Assembly: GCA_903870685.1 (NCBI GenBank) | Contig: CAIQDX010000008.1 | Location: 1-64,000 of the forward strand | Direction: 5' to 3' | Source: an uncultured Chitinophagaceae bacterium | GTDB taxonomy: Bacteria; Bacteroidota; Bacteroidia; Chitinophagales; Chitinophagaceae | Length of the DNA: 64,000 nucleotides | Shown here: positions 29,030 through 38,793 of the stretch, in pieces | Layout of the letters: each line of letters starts with the position of its first letter | Numbering within the stretch: the first letter of the stretch is position 1 | Made by a program: the position numbers and the translations under genes | The notes under the pieces: model-generated | The model's input: the letters and a program-made list of their open reading frames with translations, nothing else | The model's database searches: none | Told to the model about the DNA's origin: nothing

Positions 29030-31159
29030 TCAAACCACTTTCTTAAAATTCAACCACAATGAATTTATTGCAAGAACCACATCACTCAATCCCATCACCA
29101 AAGCGCCAAATGTTGGACTTAAAAATCCAAATGCAGCAACAGGAATAGCAACAATATTATATGCAAATGCCCAGAATAAATTTCCTTTAATGGTGAGGTA
29201 AGTATGTTTGCCCAAACCCAATGCCAACGGCATATTTTTTAATCCATGATTCATTAAAACAACCTGTGCACTTTGCATGGCAACTTGCGATGCATCGCTT
29301 AAAGAAATACCAACTGTTGCTTTCGCTAATGCAGGTGCATCGTTAATTCCATCGCCTACCATGGCTGTTGGTGCAATGGTAGTATAGGCTGCGATCTTTT
29401 CTAATTTTTGTTCAGGAGTTTGTTCTGCAACCACTTCATCAATTCCTAAATAATCACCAACTTTTTGCGATTTTTCTTTTCTGTCACCACTTAATAAAAT
29501 CGTTTTTATATTTTTTGATTTCAACAATGCAATTACTTGTTTTGCTTCGGGTCTAATTTCATCAGCAACATCTATCCATCCAATTAATTCATTATTTCGA
29601 ATGATATAAATATTGTGTGCATCATCTTTTGTAAACGAACTTGCAATAGAATATGAGCCTGCAAAAAAATCATTGCCTTCTTTATCTTTCGATTTGATAC
29701 CCAAACCTTTTACTTCTTCAACAGATGCCCAGCGTATCTCATCTTTTATTTTCCATTCATTAACTATTGATTTTGCAACCGGATGATTGGAATATTTTTC
29801 GAGTGAATAAGCAATACGTTTAAAATCAACTTCATTAATTTCCGATTTAAAATTTTCGATCTTGAATTTTCCGGTGGTTAATGTTCCTGTTTTATCAAAA
29901 ACAACTTGTTTGATATCTTTAAAAATTTCAAGGCTTCTTGCATTCTTAAAAAGAATTCCATTTTTTGCTGCTCGTCCCAAACCCACTGCCACAGCGGCCG
30001 GCGTGGCTAAGCCCATAGCGCACGGACAAGAAATAACCAATACCGCAATACTTCTCAATAAACTATCGCCAAAACTTTTATCAGCAAAAAAATAATTAAT
30101 TGCTAAGGTTAATAATGCAATACTTACAACAGTTGGAACAAATACAGCACTTATTTTATCAGCCATTTGTTGCACTGGTGGTTTTTCTGTTTGCGCTTCT
30201 TTCACCAATTTTAATATGTTGGAAAGAACAGTGTCTTCACCAACTGCAGTTACTTGTGCTTTTACTGTACCGCTTTCTAAAATACTTCCACCAATTAATT
30301 GATCTTTTATTTTCTTTTCGATAGGAACACTTTCTCCTGTAATAATGGCTTCATTCACATTTGCTTCGCCCCATAAAATTTTAGAATCCATCGGCACATG
30401 TTCGCCATTGCGAATTAAAACCAGATCGCCAACGTGCAAAGCTGTGCTTTCAACTTGAAAAATTTGCTCGTGATGATGTTCATCAAATGCGATCATGTTT
30501 GCCATCACTTTCTGACTCTTCGCTAAAGTTTTTAATGCAGCTTGTGTTTTTTCTATCGATGCATCTTCCATCCAATTTCCTAAATAAACCAAAGTGATGG
30601 TTGTACATGCAGTTTCAAAAAATAAATAATCAGTTGCATTGCCAACAATTAATCCATATAAGCTGTAACCAAATGCAGCACTGGATCCCAGCGCAATCAA
30701 TACATTCATATTTGGAATACCAGACCACAAACTTTTAATAGCACTTCTTCCGAAAAAATCCATTCCAACAATATAAACGGGAATGGTTAATGCTAACTGA
30801 ACATAAGGATTCATCAGGAAATGAATATGCACACCTGGCAACATGTGAAGCACTAAAGGCGCAGTAAAAATCATGCAAAACCAAAAGCGATGTAAATGAT
30901 TTTTAAATGGTAATGAGCCACCATGATGATCGTGATCGTCGTGACCACTATTTTCATGCTTCACATGATAACCCAAACTATTAATTCCTTTTTCAATTTT
31001 TTGTTGTGTAATCGAATCATCTTTTTCAAAACTCACATCGCCTCCAATAAAATTTACTTTCACATTTTGCAAACCTTCGCTCTTCAAATATTTATCAATG
31101 GTTAATGCACAATTAGTGCAACTCATTCCTTCCACTTTTAAATTAACTTTCTCCATCAT
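29030..31159 (-). CDS. Heavy-metal (copper-type) P-type ATPase
   Basis: This P1B ATPase exports copper or a related metal using ATP. From the ATG at 31159 it is about 709 residues. The N-terminal HMA domain has GMSCTNC (CxxC near 14-17) and is followed by a His-rich linker (HENSGHDDHDHH). Key motifs are TGES (about 275), the membrane CPC (about 378-380, ISCPCAMGLATPAA) and DKTGT with the phosphorylated Asp (about 422-426). The CPC motif points to Cu(I)/Ag(I). The His-rich linker could also bind other metals. The 3' end lies 24 bases upstream of the recQ start codon, on the same strand, so they may be cotranscribed, which would be an unusual pairing. Confidence 0.92.
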   Translation of the reverse strand: MMEKVNLKVEGMSCTNCALTIDKYLKSEGLQNVKVNFIGGDVSFEKDDSITQQKIEKGINSLGYHVKHENSGHDDHDHHGGSLPFKNHLHRFWFCMIFTAPLVLHMLPGVHIHFLMNPYVQLALTIPVYIVGMDFFGRSAIKSLWSGIPNMNVLIALGSSAAFGYSLYGLIVGNATDYLFFETACTTITLVYLGNWMEDASIEKTQAALKTLAKSQKVMANMIAFDEHHHEQIFQVESTALHVGDLVLIRNGEHVPMDSKILWGEANVNEAIITGESVPIEKKIKDQLIGGSILESGTVKAQVTAVGEDTVLSNILKLVKEAQTEKPPVQQMADKISAVFVPTVVSIALLTLAINYFFADKSFGDSLLRSIAVLVISCPCAMGLATPAAVAVGLGRAAKNGILFKNARSLEIFKDIKQVVFDKTGTLTTGKFKIENFKSEINEVDFKRIAYSLEKYSNHPVAKSIVNEWKIKDEIRWASVEEVKGLGIKSKDKEGNDFFAGSYSIASSFTKDDAHNIYIIRNNELIGWIDVADEIRPEAKQVIALLKSKNIKTILLSGDRKEKSQKVGDYLGIDEVVAEQTPEQKLEKIAAYTTIAPTAMVGDGINDAPALAKATVGISLSDASQVAMQSAQVVLMNHGLKNMPLALGLGKHTYLTIKGNLFWAFAYNIVAIPVAAFGFLSPTFGALVMGLSDVVLAINSLWLNFKKVV

Positions 31160-31167
31160 CAAATTAT

Positions 31168-31234
31168 TTTTTTTGTTACCGACTTTAGTTTTTCAATGTA
31201 ACATCGTTGCGTCGCACTCTTCAACGTCCAAAAC
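31168..31234 (+). repeat. Dispersed intergenic repeat, copy 8
   Basis: The core TTGCGTCGCAC is at 31207-31217, followed by tcTTCAACG. The upstream box TTTTTTGTTACCGACTTTAG begins near 31168. It lies between the divergent P-type ATPase and tsaE genes; the downstream end is weak. Confidence 0.8.
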
Positions 31235-31355
31235 ATTACTCATCATCTAGTTTCGCAAATATCAATCATCCCATCCAACAACAAGGTGATGCACGTCACA
31301 AAGATATCACACTAATAAAATTCTCATGTTTCGGCTATAGAAATATCTTTGCCGC

Positions 31356-31772
31356 ATGGATGCAATTTTTACCATCGACCAAATCAAACCAGTTGCAAAA
31401 CTTTTATGGAAAGAAGGAAAGCAAAAAAAAGTTTGGGCTTTTCATGCGAAAATGGGTGCAGGTAAAACAACATTCATTCATGCTCTATGCGAAATATTAG
31501 AAGTAAAAGATGCCATCAGCAGTCCAACATTTGCCATCATCAACGAATATAAAAGTAATATTGCAGGAACTATTTTTCACATGGATTGGTATCGTTTAAA
31601 AAATGAAGAAGAAGCTATACAGGCTGGCATTGAAGATGCATTGCTCAGTAAAAATTTATGTTTAATTGAATGGCCCGAAAATGCAGTATCACTTTTACCC
31701 GATGATACTTTTAATATTTATATCGAAACATTAGATGCTGCTACCAGAAGATTGTATTCAACATTACAATGA
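31356..31772 (+). CDS. tsaE: tRNA threonylcarbamoyladenosine ATPase TsaE
   Basis: Required with TsaB and TsaD to make t6A at position 37 of ANN-decoding tRNAs. The 138-residue protein has Walker A GAGKTT (34-39), the SPTF switch loop (56-59), HMDWYRL (75-81) and EWPE (105-108). These are all family signatures. It is 39 bases before the alanine dehydrogenase gene on the same strand, a pairing I recall from other Bacteroidota. A TTG-initiated frame at 31207 in the upstream repeat is not the real start. Confidence 0.93.
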   Translation: MDAIFTIDQIKPVAKLLWKEGKQKKVWAFHAKMGAGKTTFIHALCEILEVKDAISSPTFAIINEYKSNIAGTIFHMDWYRLKNEEEAIQAGIEDALLSKNLCLIEWPENAVSLLPDDTFNIYIETLDAATRRLYSTLQ

Positions 31773-31811
31773 TAAATCGTAAATTGTAAATCCTATATCA
31801 AAATATAAAAC

Positions 31812-33026
31812 ATGGCTTTAACGAAACCAATTATATCTACTTCTTTCAATTACGAAACTTTAGAAGAAACACTTGATATAAAAGTAAAAGGTGCCGAATT
31901 ACATATCGGTATTCCAAAAGAATTTGCATTTCAGGAAAACAGAATTGCGCTAACGCCGGATGCAGTTGGCGTTTTGGTAAGTAACGGTCATTCAGTTGCC
32001 GTAGAACATAATGCCGGCGAAGGAAGTAATTACAGCGATAATGATTATAGCGAAGCCGGTGCAAAAATTTTATACGAAAAAGCTGAAGTCTATAAAGCAC
32101 CGATCTTAGTTAAAAGTGCGCCGGTTGTTGAAGAGGATATGCATTTACTTCAACTCAATCAAACAATTATTTCTCCTATTCATCATTCTGCATTGAAAGC
32201 CGAAATTATTTCGGTGATGATGGATAAAAAAATTACTGCATTGAGTTTCGAAAATTTAAAAGATGATAGCGGTACTTATTCCATTGTTCGTAGCATGAGT
32301 GAAATTGCAGGTAGTGCGGTGATGTTAATTGCCGGACAATATCTCAGCAGTTTTAATCATGGCAAAGGTGTGTTGTTGGGTGGCATTAGTGGTATTCCTC
32401 CAACAAAAGTTGTGATCATTGGTGCAGGCATCGTTGGTGAATTTGCTACAAGAAATGCTTTAGCGTTAGGAGCCAGCGTAAAAGTTTTTGATAATGATAT
32501 TTATAAATTAAAACAATTACAGAATAACCTCGGACAACGTTGCTGGACAAGCGTTTTAGAGCCTCGCATTTTGGCTAAACAATTAAAGACCTGTGAAGTT
32601 GCAGTGGGTGCTTTAAGCAATGAATTTGGTCGTGCACCTGTTGTTGTTTCAGAAGAAATGGTTGCAGCAATGCGTCCCGGAAGTATTATTATTGATGTTG
32701 CCATTGATCGCGGTGGTTGTTTCGAAACAAGCGAATTAACCACTCACGAAAAACCAACTTATGTAAAACATGATGTGATACATTATTGTGTTCCAAATAT
32801 TCCAAGCGGTTTTGCACGAACTGCAAGTCAGGCTATCAGCAATGTGTTGATGCCATTGCTTTTAACAGTAAGTGATGAAGGTGGTTTGGAAGAAATGGTA
32901 TGGCATAATTTTAATTTACGCGAAGGCATTTATTTATTTAAAGGCGCGTTGACCGATTTTTATATCAGCCAAAAATTCGATTTAAAATTTACTGATTTAA
33001 ATTTGTTGATTGCAAGCAGAAGATAA
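31812..33026 (+). CDS. ald: Alanine dehydrogenase (AlaDH/PNT family)
   Basis: Interconverts alanine and pyruvate with NAD. The 404-residue protein has the N-terminal substrate region IGIPKEFAFQENRIALTPDAV and a catalytic-type His in SPIHHSAL. The Rossmann loop GAGIVGEFATRNALALGA lies near residue 201. Length is about 30 residues longer than the classic Bacillus enzyme because of an N-terminal extension, as in other Bacteroidota. A pyridine nucleotide transhydrogenase alpha subunit is the main alternative but is unlikely with this length and no partner. Confidence 0.9.
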   Translation: MALTKPIISTSFNYETLEETLDIKVKGAELHIGIPKEFAFQENRIALTPDAVGVLVSNGHSVAVEHNAGEGSNYSDNDYSEAGAKILYEKAEVYKAPILVKSAPVVEEDMHLLQLNQTIISPIHHSALKAEIISVMMDKKITALSFENLKDDSGTYSIVRSMSEIAGSAVMLIAGQYLSSFNHGKGVLLGGISGIPPTKVVIIGAGIVGEFATRNALALGASVKVFDNDIYKLKQLQNNLGQRCWTSVLEPRILAKQLKTCEVAVGALSNEFGRAPVVVSEEMVAAMRPGSIIIDVAIDRGGCFETSELTTHEKPTYVKHDVIHYCVPNIPSGFARTASQAISNVLMPLLLTVSDEGGLEEMVWHNFNLREGIYLFKGALTDFYISQKFDLKFTDLNLLIASRR

Positions 33027-33061
33027 ACTGGGATGCACAAGATTTAAAAAGATGGGTGAGA

Positions 33062-33140
33062 TTTTTTTGTAGCAAGCTGTTGAATAAAAATGAGGCCTCT
33101 GTTGCGTCGCACACTTGTGCTGTAACAAATAATTGAACTT
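33062..33140 (+). repeat. Dispersed intergenic repeat, copy 9
   Basis: The core TTGCGTCGCAC is at 33102-33112, followed by acTTGTGCTG. The upstream box is TTTTTTTGTAGCAAGCTG and the downstream end is aataattgaac. It fills most of the gap between the convergent ald and ABC ATPase genes. Confidence 0.8.
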
Positions 33141-33758
33141 TTATTTATAATCTATTATCGAAATTTTTTCTTCACAAAAATCCATTTCATTTTCGTCATT
33201 ACTGCTTACAATAATTAATTTATTGCTGCAATAATTATTAATGAGTTGATGATACAACGCATAACCTGTTGCATCTAAATTTGTGCAGGGTTCATCTAAT
33301 AATAAAATACTTGCATCGCTAAAAATTGCTTGTGCCAATTTTATTCTTTGTTTCATCCCCGAAGAAAAATAACGAATTTGTTTGTCTGCAGTTTTTTCTA
33401 ATCCAATTATTTTAATGATCTCGTCAAGAGTAACAGAAGGAAGCAATGGTTTAAATGAGGAGTGAAATAATAAAAATTCTTTTGCACTCATTTCTTCGAT
33501 CACTTCTAAATAAGGTGCAGCAATGGAAACGTGTTGGTATATATTTTCTTCTGTAATTTTATTTGAACCGTTTGAAAACTGAATGTTGCCGTCACTTAAA
33601 TTCATACTTCCTGCAATGGCTTGCAGCAAAGTGCTTTTGCCACTACCATTAGGACCGGTAATCGCATAAGATTTTCCTTCTTGAAAAGTAAATGTAAAAT
33701 GACGAAATATCCAATCCCGGTTAAATCGTTTTCCGGCATCAGTCAGTTGAATCGTCAT
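33141..33758 (-). CDS. ABC transporter ATP-binding protein
   Basis: This 205-residue ATPase subunit has Walker A GPNGSGKST (35-43), the signature SSGMKQ (132-137) and Walker B ILLLDEP (151-157). The small size and motif style resemble CcmA-type or MlaF-like subunits, but no permease lies next to it, so the transported compound is unknown. It is last in the leftward lipid A block, 26 bases after lpxA. That position suggests an envelope role, which is inference only. Confidence 0.85.
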   Translation of the reverse strand: MTIQLTDAGKRFNRDWIFRHFTFTFQEGKSYAITGPNGSGKSTLLQAIAGSMNLSDGNIQFSNGSNKITEENIYQHVSIAAPYLEVIEEMSAKEFLLFHSSFKPLLPSVTLDEIIKIIGLEKTADKQIRYFSSGMKQRIKLAQAIFSDASILLLDEPCTNLDATGYALYHQLINNYCSNKLIIVSSNDENEMDFCEEKISIIDYK

Positions 33759-33784
33759 ACAAAAAAATAATTTTTGAAAAATTT

Positions 33785-34582
33785 TTATTCATCGTCCCCG
33801 CCACCTTTGGTGTAGCGTTTAATAATTCCTCTTCCACTTTCGCGAATAAAAGTTACAATCTCATCACGTTCATCAGTAGCAATTAATTCTTCTTCAATAA
33901 ATTCTAATGCCTGAGAAACATTTAAACCTTTATTAAAAATAATGCGATAGATATCAAGTATGTGATTGATTTTTTCTAGTTCAAAACCGCGGCGCTTTAA
34001 ACCAATACTGTTCACGCCACCATAACTTAAAGGAGTACGAACTGCTTTAATATAAGGAGGAACATCCTTGCTTACTAAACTTCCTCCAGCGATATATGAA
34101 TGCTGGCCGATATGCACAAATTGATGAACCGCACTCACACCTGCGATCCAAGCCCAATCGCCCATGATAACATGTCCGGCCATTTGAACACTGTTGCTAA
34201 TGATGCAATGATTACCAACAACACAATCGTGTGCAATATGGCTGTATGCCATGATCAAACAGTTACTGCCAACTTTTGTTTTACCCTTTTCTTCAGTACC
34301 ACGATTAATCGTTACAAATTCTCGGATAGTTGTATTATCTCCAATGACTGCACTTGTCTTTTCTCCTGCAAATTTTAAATCCTGTGGTATGGCTCCCAAA
34401 ACTGCTCCGGGAAATATGCGGCAATTTTTTCCAATCTTAGTTCCATCCATGATGGTAACATTACTTCCAATCCAAGTTCCTTCGCCAATTTGTACATCGC
34501 CATGAATTACTGTAAATGGATCGATCTTTACATTAGGTGCAATTCTTGCATTGGGATCTATGTAAGTGTATGGATGCGTCAT
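33785..34582 (-). CDS. lpxA: UDP-N-acetylglucosamine acyltransferase LpxA
   Basis: LpxA adds the first acyl chain to UDP-GlcNAc at the start of lipid A synthesis. From the ATG at 34582 it is 265 residues (a further in-frame ATG at 34618 would add 12). It consists of left-handed beta-helix hexapeptide repeats with the catalytic-type histidine region YSHIAHDCVVGNHC, then a C-terminal helical part (KINHILDIYR). It is in the same block as lpxC-fabZ and lpxD, so first and later acylations are expressed together. A separate efp gene, sometimes in this block, is not present. Confidence 0.95.
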   Translation of the reverse strand: MTHPYTYIDPNARIAPNVKIDPFTVIHGDVQIGEGTWIGSNVTIMDGTKIGKNCRIFPGAVLGAIPQDLKFAGEKTSAVIGDNTTIREFVTINRGTEEKGKTKVGSNCLIMAYSHIAHDCVVGNHCIISNSVQMAGHVIMGDWAWIAGVSAVHQFVHIGQHSYIAGGSLVSKDVPPYIKAVRTPLSYGGVNSIGLKRRGFELEKINHILDIYRIIFNKGLNVSQALEFIEEELIATDERDEIVTFIRESGRGIIKRYTKGGGDDE

Positions 34583-34696
34583 CCTGTTTTTGGGTTTTGA
34601 AGCTACTATTGTTTGCATAGACTTTAATAGCGATAAAAAAGATGCCAGACTCTATCTGGCTTTACAAAAATATAATTATTAAGGATATTTTGGGTT

Positions 34697-36103
34697 TTAA
34701 GTTCTTTTTACAACTTGGGCTACTAATTCAGCCTCAGTTGCAACTTTGCCCCCAACATAAACAGTTCCTTTCATTTCGCATATTCCTCTTCTAATTGGCG
34801 CCATCAATTCCATTTTTAAAACCATGGTATCGCCCGGCACAACTTTCATTTTAAATTTACAATTATCGATCTTTAAAAAATAAGTATCGTATTGACCTTC
34901 GGGCATTGCGTTGATACATAAAATGCCACCGGTTTGTGCTAATGCTTCAATTTGTAAAACACCCGGCATTACTGGATTATTTGGGAAATGACCTTGAAAA
35001 AACCATTCATTAAAAGTTACATTTTTTATGCCGACTATTTTTTTATCAGTCAATTCAGTTATTTTATCAACCAATAAAAATGGAAAACGATGCGGTAATG
35101 ATTTTTCTATTTTTTCCAGATTAAAAACTGGTGGTATGGTCGGATCGTAAACAGGTACATCTTTCATGTGTTTATTCTTCTTGATGTACTGTTTTATCTT
35201 CTTTGCAAATTCAACATTGGTACTATGCCCGGGACGATTGGCAATTATTCTTGCTTTGATGGGATAACCAATTAAAGCAAGATCACCGATTACATCCAAT
35301 AATTTATGTCGTGCAGGCTCGTTTGGAAAACGTAATTCTAAATTATTTAAATAGCCTTCGCTTTTCACTTCGATCTTATCACGTTTAAATGCTTTTGCCA
35401 AGCGGCTCATCTCTTCTGGATTCACAGGCTTATCAACTACAACAATCGCATTATTTATATCGCCCCCTTTGATTAAATCATGATCTAACAACATTTCTAA
35501 TTCATGCAAAAAACAAAAAGTTCTGCAAGGAGCAATTTCTGCTTTAAAATCTTTTATTGTTTTTAACCCTGCATGTTGTGTTCCTAAAACCGGGCTATTA
35601 AAATCTATCAAAGTTGTTATCTGGTAATCAATTGCTGGAAGCGCAACCATCTCAACACGTTTACTTTCATCATAATGATAAATGTTATCATCCAAACTAT
35701 ACCAGGCTTTAGAAGCTTCTTGTTCAACAACACCTGCTTGTTCAATTAATTCAACAAACGGTTCAGAGCTGCCATCAATTATAGGAACTTCTGGTCCATT
35801 TAATTCTATCAAAACATTATCAATTCCCATTCCCACCATAGCAGCTAAAATATGTTCGATGGTGCTAACTTTTGCATCACCAACTTGTAAAGTTGTACCA
35901 CGAGAAGTATCAGTTACTAAATCGCAATCTGCTTTTATTAATGGTTGATTAGGCAGATCAATTCTTTGAAATTGTATACCAAAACCCGGATTTGAAGGTT
36001 TTAAATTCATATCAACCAAAACACCGGTATGTAAACCAGTACCACTGATACTGATGCTACTTGCCAGTGTATGTTGTTTGTCGGGATTAAAATTAATATC
36101 CAT
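34697..36103 (-). CDS. lpxC/fabZ: Fused LpxC deacetylase and FabZ dehydratase
   Basis: This 468-residue protein joins two enzymes, a fusion typical of Bacteroidota. The LpxC part (1-305) removes the acetyl group from UDP-3-O-acyl-GlcNAc, the committed lipid A step, with zinc ligands H84, H266 and D270 (HKLLD). The FabZ part (320-468) dehydrates 3-hydroxyacyl-ACP, with H372 (GHFPNNP) and E386. The fusion links supply of lipid A acyl chains and saturated fatty acid elongation. The leader carries a hairpin at 36120-36154, so expression may be controlled at the mRNA level. Confidence 0.97.
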   Translation of the reverse strand: MDINFNPDKQHTLASSISISGTGLHTGVLVDMNLKPSNPGFGIQFQRIDLPNQPLIKADCDLVTDTSRGTTLQVGDAKVSTIEHILAAMVGMGIDNVLIELNGPEVPIIDGSSEPFVELIEQAGVVEQEASKAWYSLDDNIYHYDESKRVEMVALPAIDYQITTLIDFNSPVLGTQHAGLKTIKDFKAEIAPCRTFCFLHELEMLLDHDLIKGGDINNAIVVVDKPVNPEEMSRLAKAFKRDKIEVKSEGYLNNLELRFPNEPARHKLLDVIGDLALIGYPIKARIIANRPGHSTNVEFAKKIKQYIKKNKHMKDVPVYDPTIPPVFNLEKIEKSLPHRFPFLLVDKITELTDKKIVGIKNVTFNEWFFQGHFPNNPVMPGVLQIEALAQTGGILCINAMPEGQYDTYFLKIDNCKFKMKVVPGDTMVLKMELMAPIRRGICEMKGTVYVGGKVATEAELVAQVVKRT

Positions 36104-36119
36104 TCTTAATTATTTATTG

Positions 36120-36154
36120 AGTGAGTTATTCGATAACATTTATTATCACTCACT
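36120..36154 (-). promoter_or_regulatory. Hairpin in the lpxC-fabZ leader
   Basis: AGTGAGT (36120-36126) pairs with ACTCACT (36148-36154) and GATAA (36132-36136) with TTATC (36143-36147), leaving a 5-base bulge and a 6-base loop. It ends about 17 bases before the start codon. An upstream TATTTTTG at 36179-36186 (minus) could be the -7 box. Regulation by this hairpin is inferred. Confidence 0.4.
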
Positions 36155-36211
36155 TGTTTTTTTCAGAAAACAATTCGGCAAAAATAGATTAAAGAATCTT
36201 TATTTGGCAAA

Positions 36212-37270
36212 TTAGCCTTCACTTGGAATTCTTTCGGCTAATAATTGCTTAACTAATTTTTCTAATTCTAAGATCTTTTTTTCTAAATCGGGTAATTTGC
36301 GAACTGAAGCCTGGCTTCGAAGCGAAGCTGCATAATCGTTTGCAGGACTACCTGTTACTGTTTTGTTATTTAATTTTATTGATTTTGTAATACCACTTTG
36401 GCCGGCAATTTTTGTTCCATCAGCAATTACTAAATGACCGGCTATTCCAACCTGACCACCAACCATTATGTTATTTCCTAATTTACTGCTCCCGCTAATT
36501 CCAACTTGTGCAGCAATAACAGTATTATTACCAACCTCAACATTATGTGCAACCTGAATAAGATTATCTAATTTGGCACCGGCTTTTATAACAGTTGAAC
36601 CCATAGTTGCACGGTCAATTGTTGTGTTGGCGCCTATCTCCACAAAATCTTCAATAATAACATTTCCTATTTGTGGTATTTTCTTGAATGATCCATCAGC
36701 TAATGGAGCAAAACCAAAACCATCACTGCCTATTACTGTGCCTGCATGAATAATTACATTTTTTCCGATAATGCAATCATGATAAATTTTTACACCAGGA
36801 TGCAATAAAACATTATCAGCGATCACAACATTATCGCCAATAAAAACACCGGCAAATAATTTTACATTATTTCCGATGATCACATTATCTCCAATATAAG
36901 AAAACGCAGCAACGAAAACATTTTGGCCCAATGTTGAAGTTGTTGAAATATAACTTGGTTGCTGAACACCATTTAATTTTTGAGTTGCTATTTCCTGATA
37001 TTTTGTAAGCAATGTTGCAAATGCAGCATAAGCATCGGGAACACGAATTAAGGTTGCCGAAATTGCTTGCTTTAGTTCTAGGTCTTCGTTTACTAAAATA
37101 ACCGAAGCATGTGTAGAATACAGATACTCATTGTATTTTGGATTTGATAAAAAAGCCAATTCGCCATTTTTTGCTTCTTCAATTTTTCCGAAAGAAGCAA
37201 CCGTAACAGACGCGTCGCCTTCAACTTTTCCATCAAGGAGTAATGCTATTTGTGCGGCAGTAAATTGCAT
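36212..37270 (-). CDS. lpxD: UDP-3-O-acylglucosamine N-acyltransferase LpxD
   Basis: Adds the second acyl chain in lipid A synthesis. The 352-residue protein has an N-terminal uridine-binding domain (1-105), a long left-handed beta-helix (110-310) with catalytic histidine in [11 protein letters not shown], and a C-terminal helix ([16 protein letters not shown]). It is immediately upstream of lpxC-fabZ and follows the HD gene in the same direction. It is a full-length member of the family. Confidence 0.96.
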   Translation of the reverse strand: MQFTAAQIALLLDGKVEGDASVTVASFGKIEEAKNGELAFLSNPKYNEYLYSTHASVILVNEDLELKQAISATLIRVPDAYAAFATLLTKYQEIATQKLNGVQQPSYISTTSTLGQNVFVAAFSYIGDNVIIGNNVKLFAGVFIGDNVVIADNVLLHPGVKIYHDCIIGKNVIIHAGTVIGSDGFGFAPLADGSFKKIPQIGNVIIEDFVEIGANTTIDRATMGSTVIKAGAKLDNLIQVAHNVEVGNNTVIAAQVGISGSSKLGNNIMVGGQVGIAGHLVIADGTKIAGQSGITKSIKLNNKTVTGSPANDYAASLRSQASVRKLPDLEKKILELEKLVKQLLAERIPSEG

Positions 37271-37324
37271 AAAATATTTTTAACTATTATTCATTGCCAA
37301 TGATGAATAAATTTTATTTACAAA

Positions 37325-38536
37325 TTAACTGATTGAGCAAATGTAAAATTTTTTAATTGGTGCCGAAATTGTTTGATGAATGAGCGGATTATCTACAGCA
37401 GAAATGTCCTTCACTGATCCATCTTTATATAAAATATTAATTCTTTCGTCTTCTGTTTTGTACATCGTGTTATTGGCTTCTCCAGTAAAAACAAAATATG
37501 ACGCATCTTTTGTACTGATGTTTAATTGATGAGAAACTTCAATTAATTTTTTTGATACTTCATCTTCATCAAATGGTTCTGATTGTAAATGAACTTTAAA
37601 TAATTTACGATTTAATAAACGGTTACATAATTCACTCAATACAAAATCCGGATGTCGGCTCCAGCGTTTCACTGCAAAAGAAAAATCAATATCATCCAAT
37701 TCGCAAAATTTATCTAAGGTTTCTCGATTCATTACTCCATTGAACTGATACAGAAAAAAATCTGTGGCACCCCCGGTTGTTAAACCTTCAATTCCATTAA
37801 TACTTATTTCCCTAACACGTTTTAAAATGTTCACTAACATTCTTTCGGCAGATAAAACTGTTTTATGCAAATACACTTGCCAATACATTTGTCGCCTTGC
37901 CACTAAAAATTTTTCGATGCTATAAATTCCTTTTTCTTCCACCATTAATTCGCCGTTGTGCACTACTAACATTTTAATAATTCTATCGTAACCAATAACT
38001 CCTTCGCTAACGCCGCTGAAAAAACTATCACGGGTTAAATAATCCATACGGTCAACATCCAATTGTCCGCTGATGAGTTGATGCAAAAATTTCTTATGAT
38101 ATTGATTGGTGAAAATTTGAATAGCCATTGTGAGTTGCCCATGCAAATCATCATTCATCATTTTCATGATCTGCAAACTGATATCTTCATGATGAACATT
38201 TGGCAACAATTCGTTTTCAAGTGCATGAGAAAACGGTCCATGACCAACATCGTGCAATAAAATTCCTGCCTTTGCAGCGATTTCTTCTTCCTCGGTTATT
38301 TCAGTTCCTTTTGCTCTTAATTCATTAATTGCATTGCCCATTAAATGATATGCACCCAATGAATGATGCAATCTGTTATGCACAGCGCCCGGATAAACCA
38401 AATACGCCAATGCCATTTGATGAATGCGTCGCAAACGCTGATAATAAGGATGGGCAATGATTTCAAAGATCAAGGGATGATCGATTGTGATGAAACCATA
38501 TACAGGGTCGTTAATAATTTTTCGTTTAACTAACAT
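37325..38536 (-). CDS. HD-domain phosphohydrolase, dGTPase-like
   Basis: From the ATG at 38536 this is 403 residues (an earlier TTG at 38569 is in frame but less likely). The HD metal motifs are H57-H58, H95-D96 in LLHDVGHG, and H104. The general pattern YQRLRRIHQMALAYLVYPGAVHNRLHHSLG resembles SAMHD1/dGTPase-like HD proteins. The usual neighbour in Bacteroidota is the lipid A block, as here. Its role and substrate are not established. A possible promoter (TTTA-N20-TACATTTG on minus) lies upstream. Confidence 0.85.
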   Translation of the reverse strand: MLVKRKIINDPVYGFITIDHPLIFEIIAHPYYQRLRRIHQMALAYLVYPGAVHNRLHHSLGAYHLMGNAINELRAKGTEITEEEEIAAKAGILLHDVGHGPFSHALENELLPNVHHEDISLQIMKMMNDDLHGQLTMAIQIFTNQYHKKFLHQLISGQLDVDRMDYLTRDSFFSGVSEGVIGYDRIIKMLVVHNGELMVEEKGIYSIEKFLVARRQMYWQVYLHKTVLSAERMLVNILKRVREISINGIEGLTTGGATDFFLYQFNGVMNRETLDKFCELDDIDFSFAVKRWSRHPDFVLSELCNRLLNRKLFKVHLQSEPFDEDEVSKKLIEVSHQLNISTKDASYFVFTGEANNTMYKTEDERINILYKDGSVKDISAVDNPLIHQTISAPIKKFYICSIS

Positions 38537-38683
38537 ACTTGTTGTTGCTTTGTTAAAGCAGTATATCAAATGTACTATTTGTGAATGGATGGAATAAATT
38601 TGAAAATAATATTTAACTGTTTGTCTAAAAATATTTCTCGTTATTGATTTAAATTCTACACTTAATTTGTTTGTTTTATATTG

Positions 38684-38772
38684 TTGAATAAAGTATTAAC
38701 AGCACAAGTGTGCGATTCTTTCACTGAAAGAATCAGGGGCAAAAGTTGATGCCATGAAATACAAAACCGGAA
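38684..38772 (-). repeat. Dispersed intergenic repeat, copy 10 (variant, minus strand)
   Basis: Reverse-strand copy. On minus it reads GTTTCCGGTTTTG, tatttcatggcatcaac, then CGCACACTTGTGCTG and a cttattcaac end. The usual TTGCGT is replaced by an insert containing GATTCTTTCA and its complement around one central base (plus 38715-38735), a hairpin absent from other copies. Confidence 0.75.
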
Positions 38773-38793
38773 ACAATAAATAAAATAAAAATT

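Noticed and set aside
37205-37225. GCGTCGC match inside lpxD
   Set aside because: It lacks the rest of the repeat and is in conserved coding sequence, so it is chance. A similar match near 38427 in the HD gene is also coding (an Arg-Arg pair).
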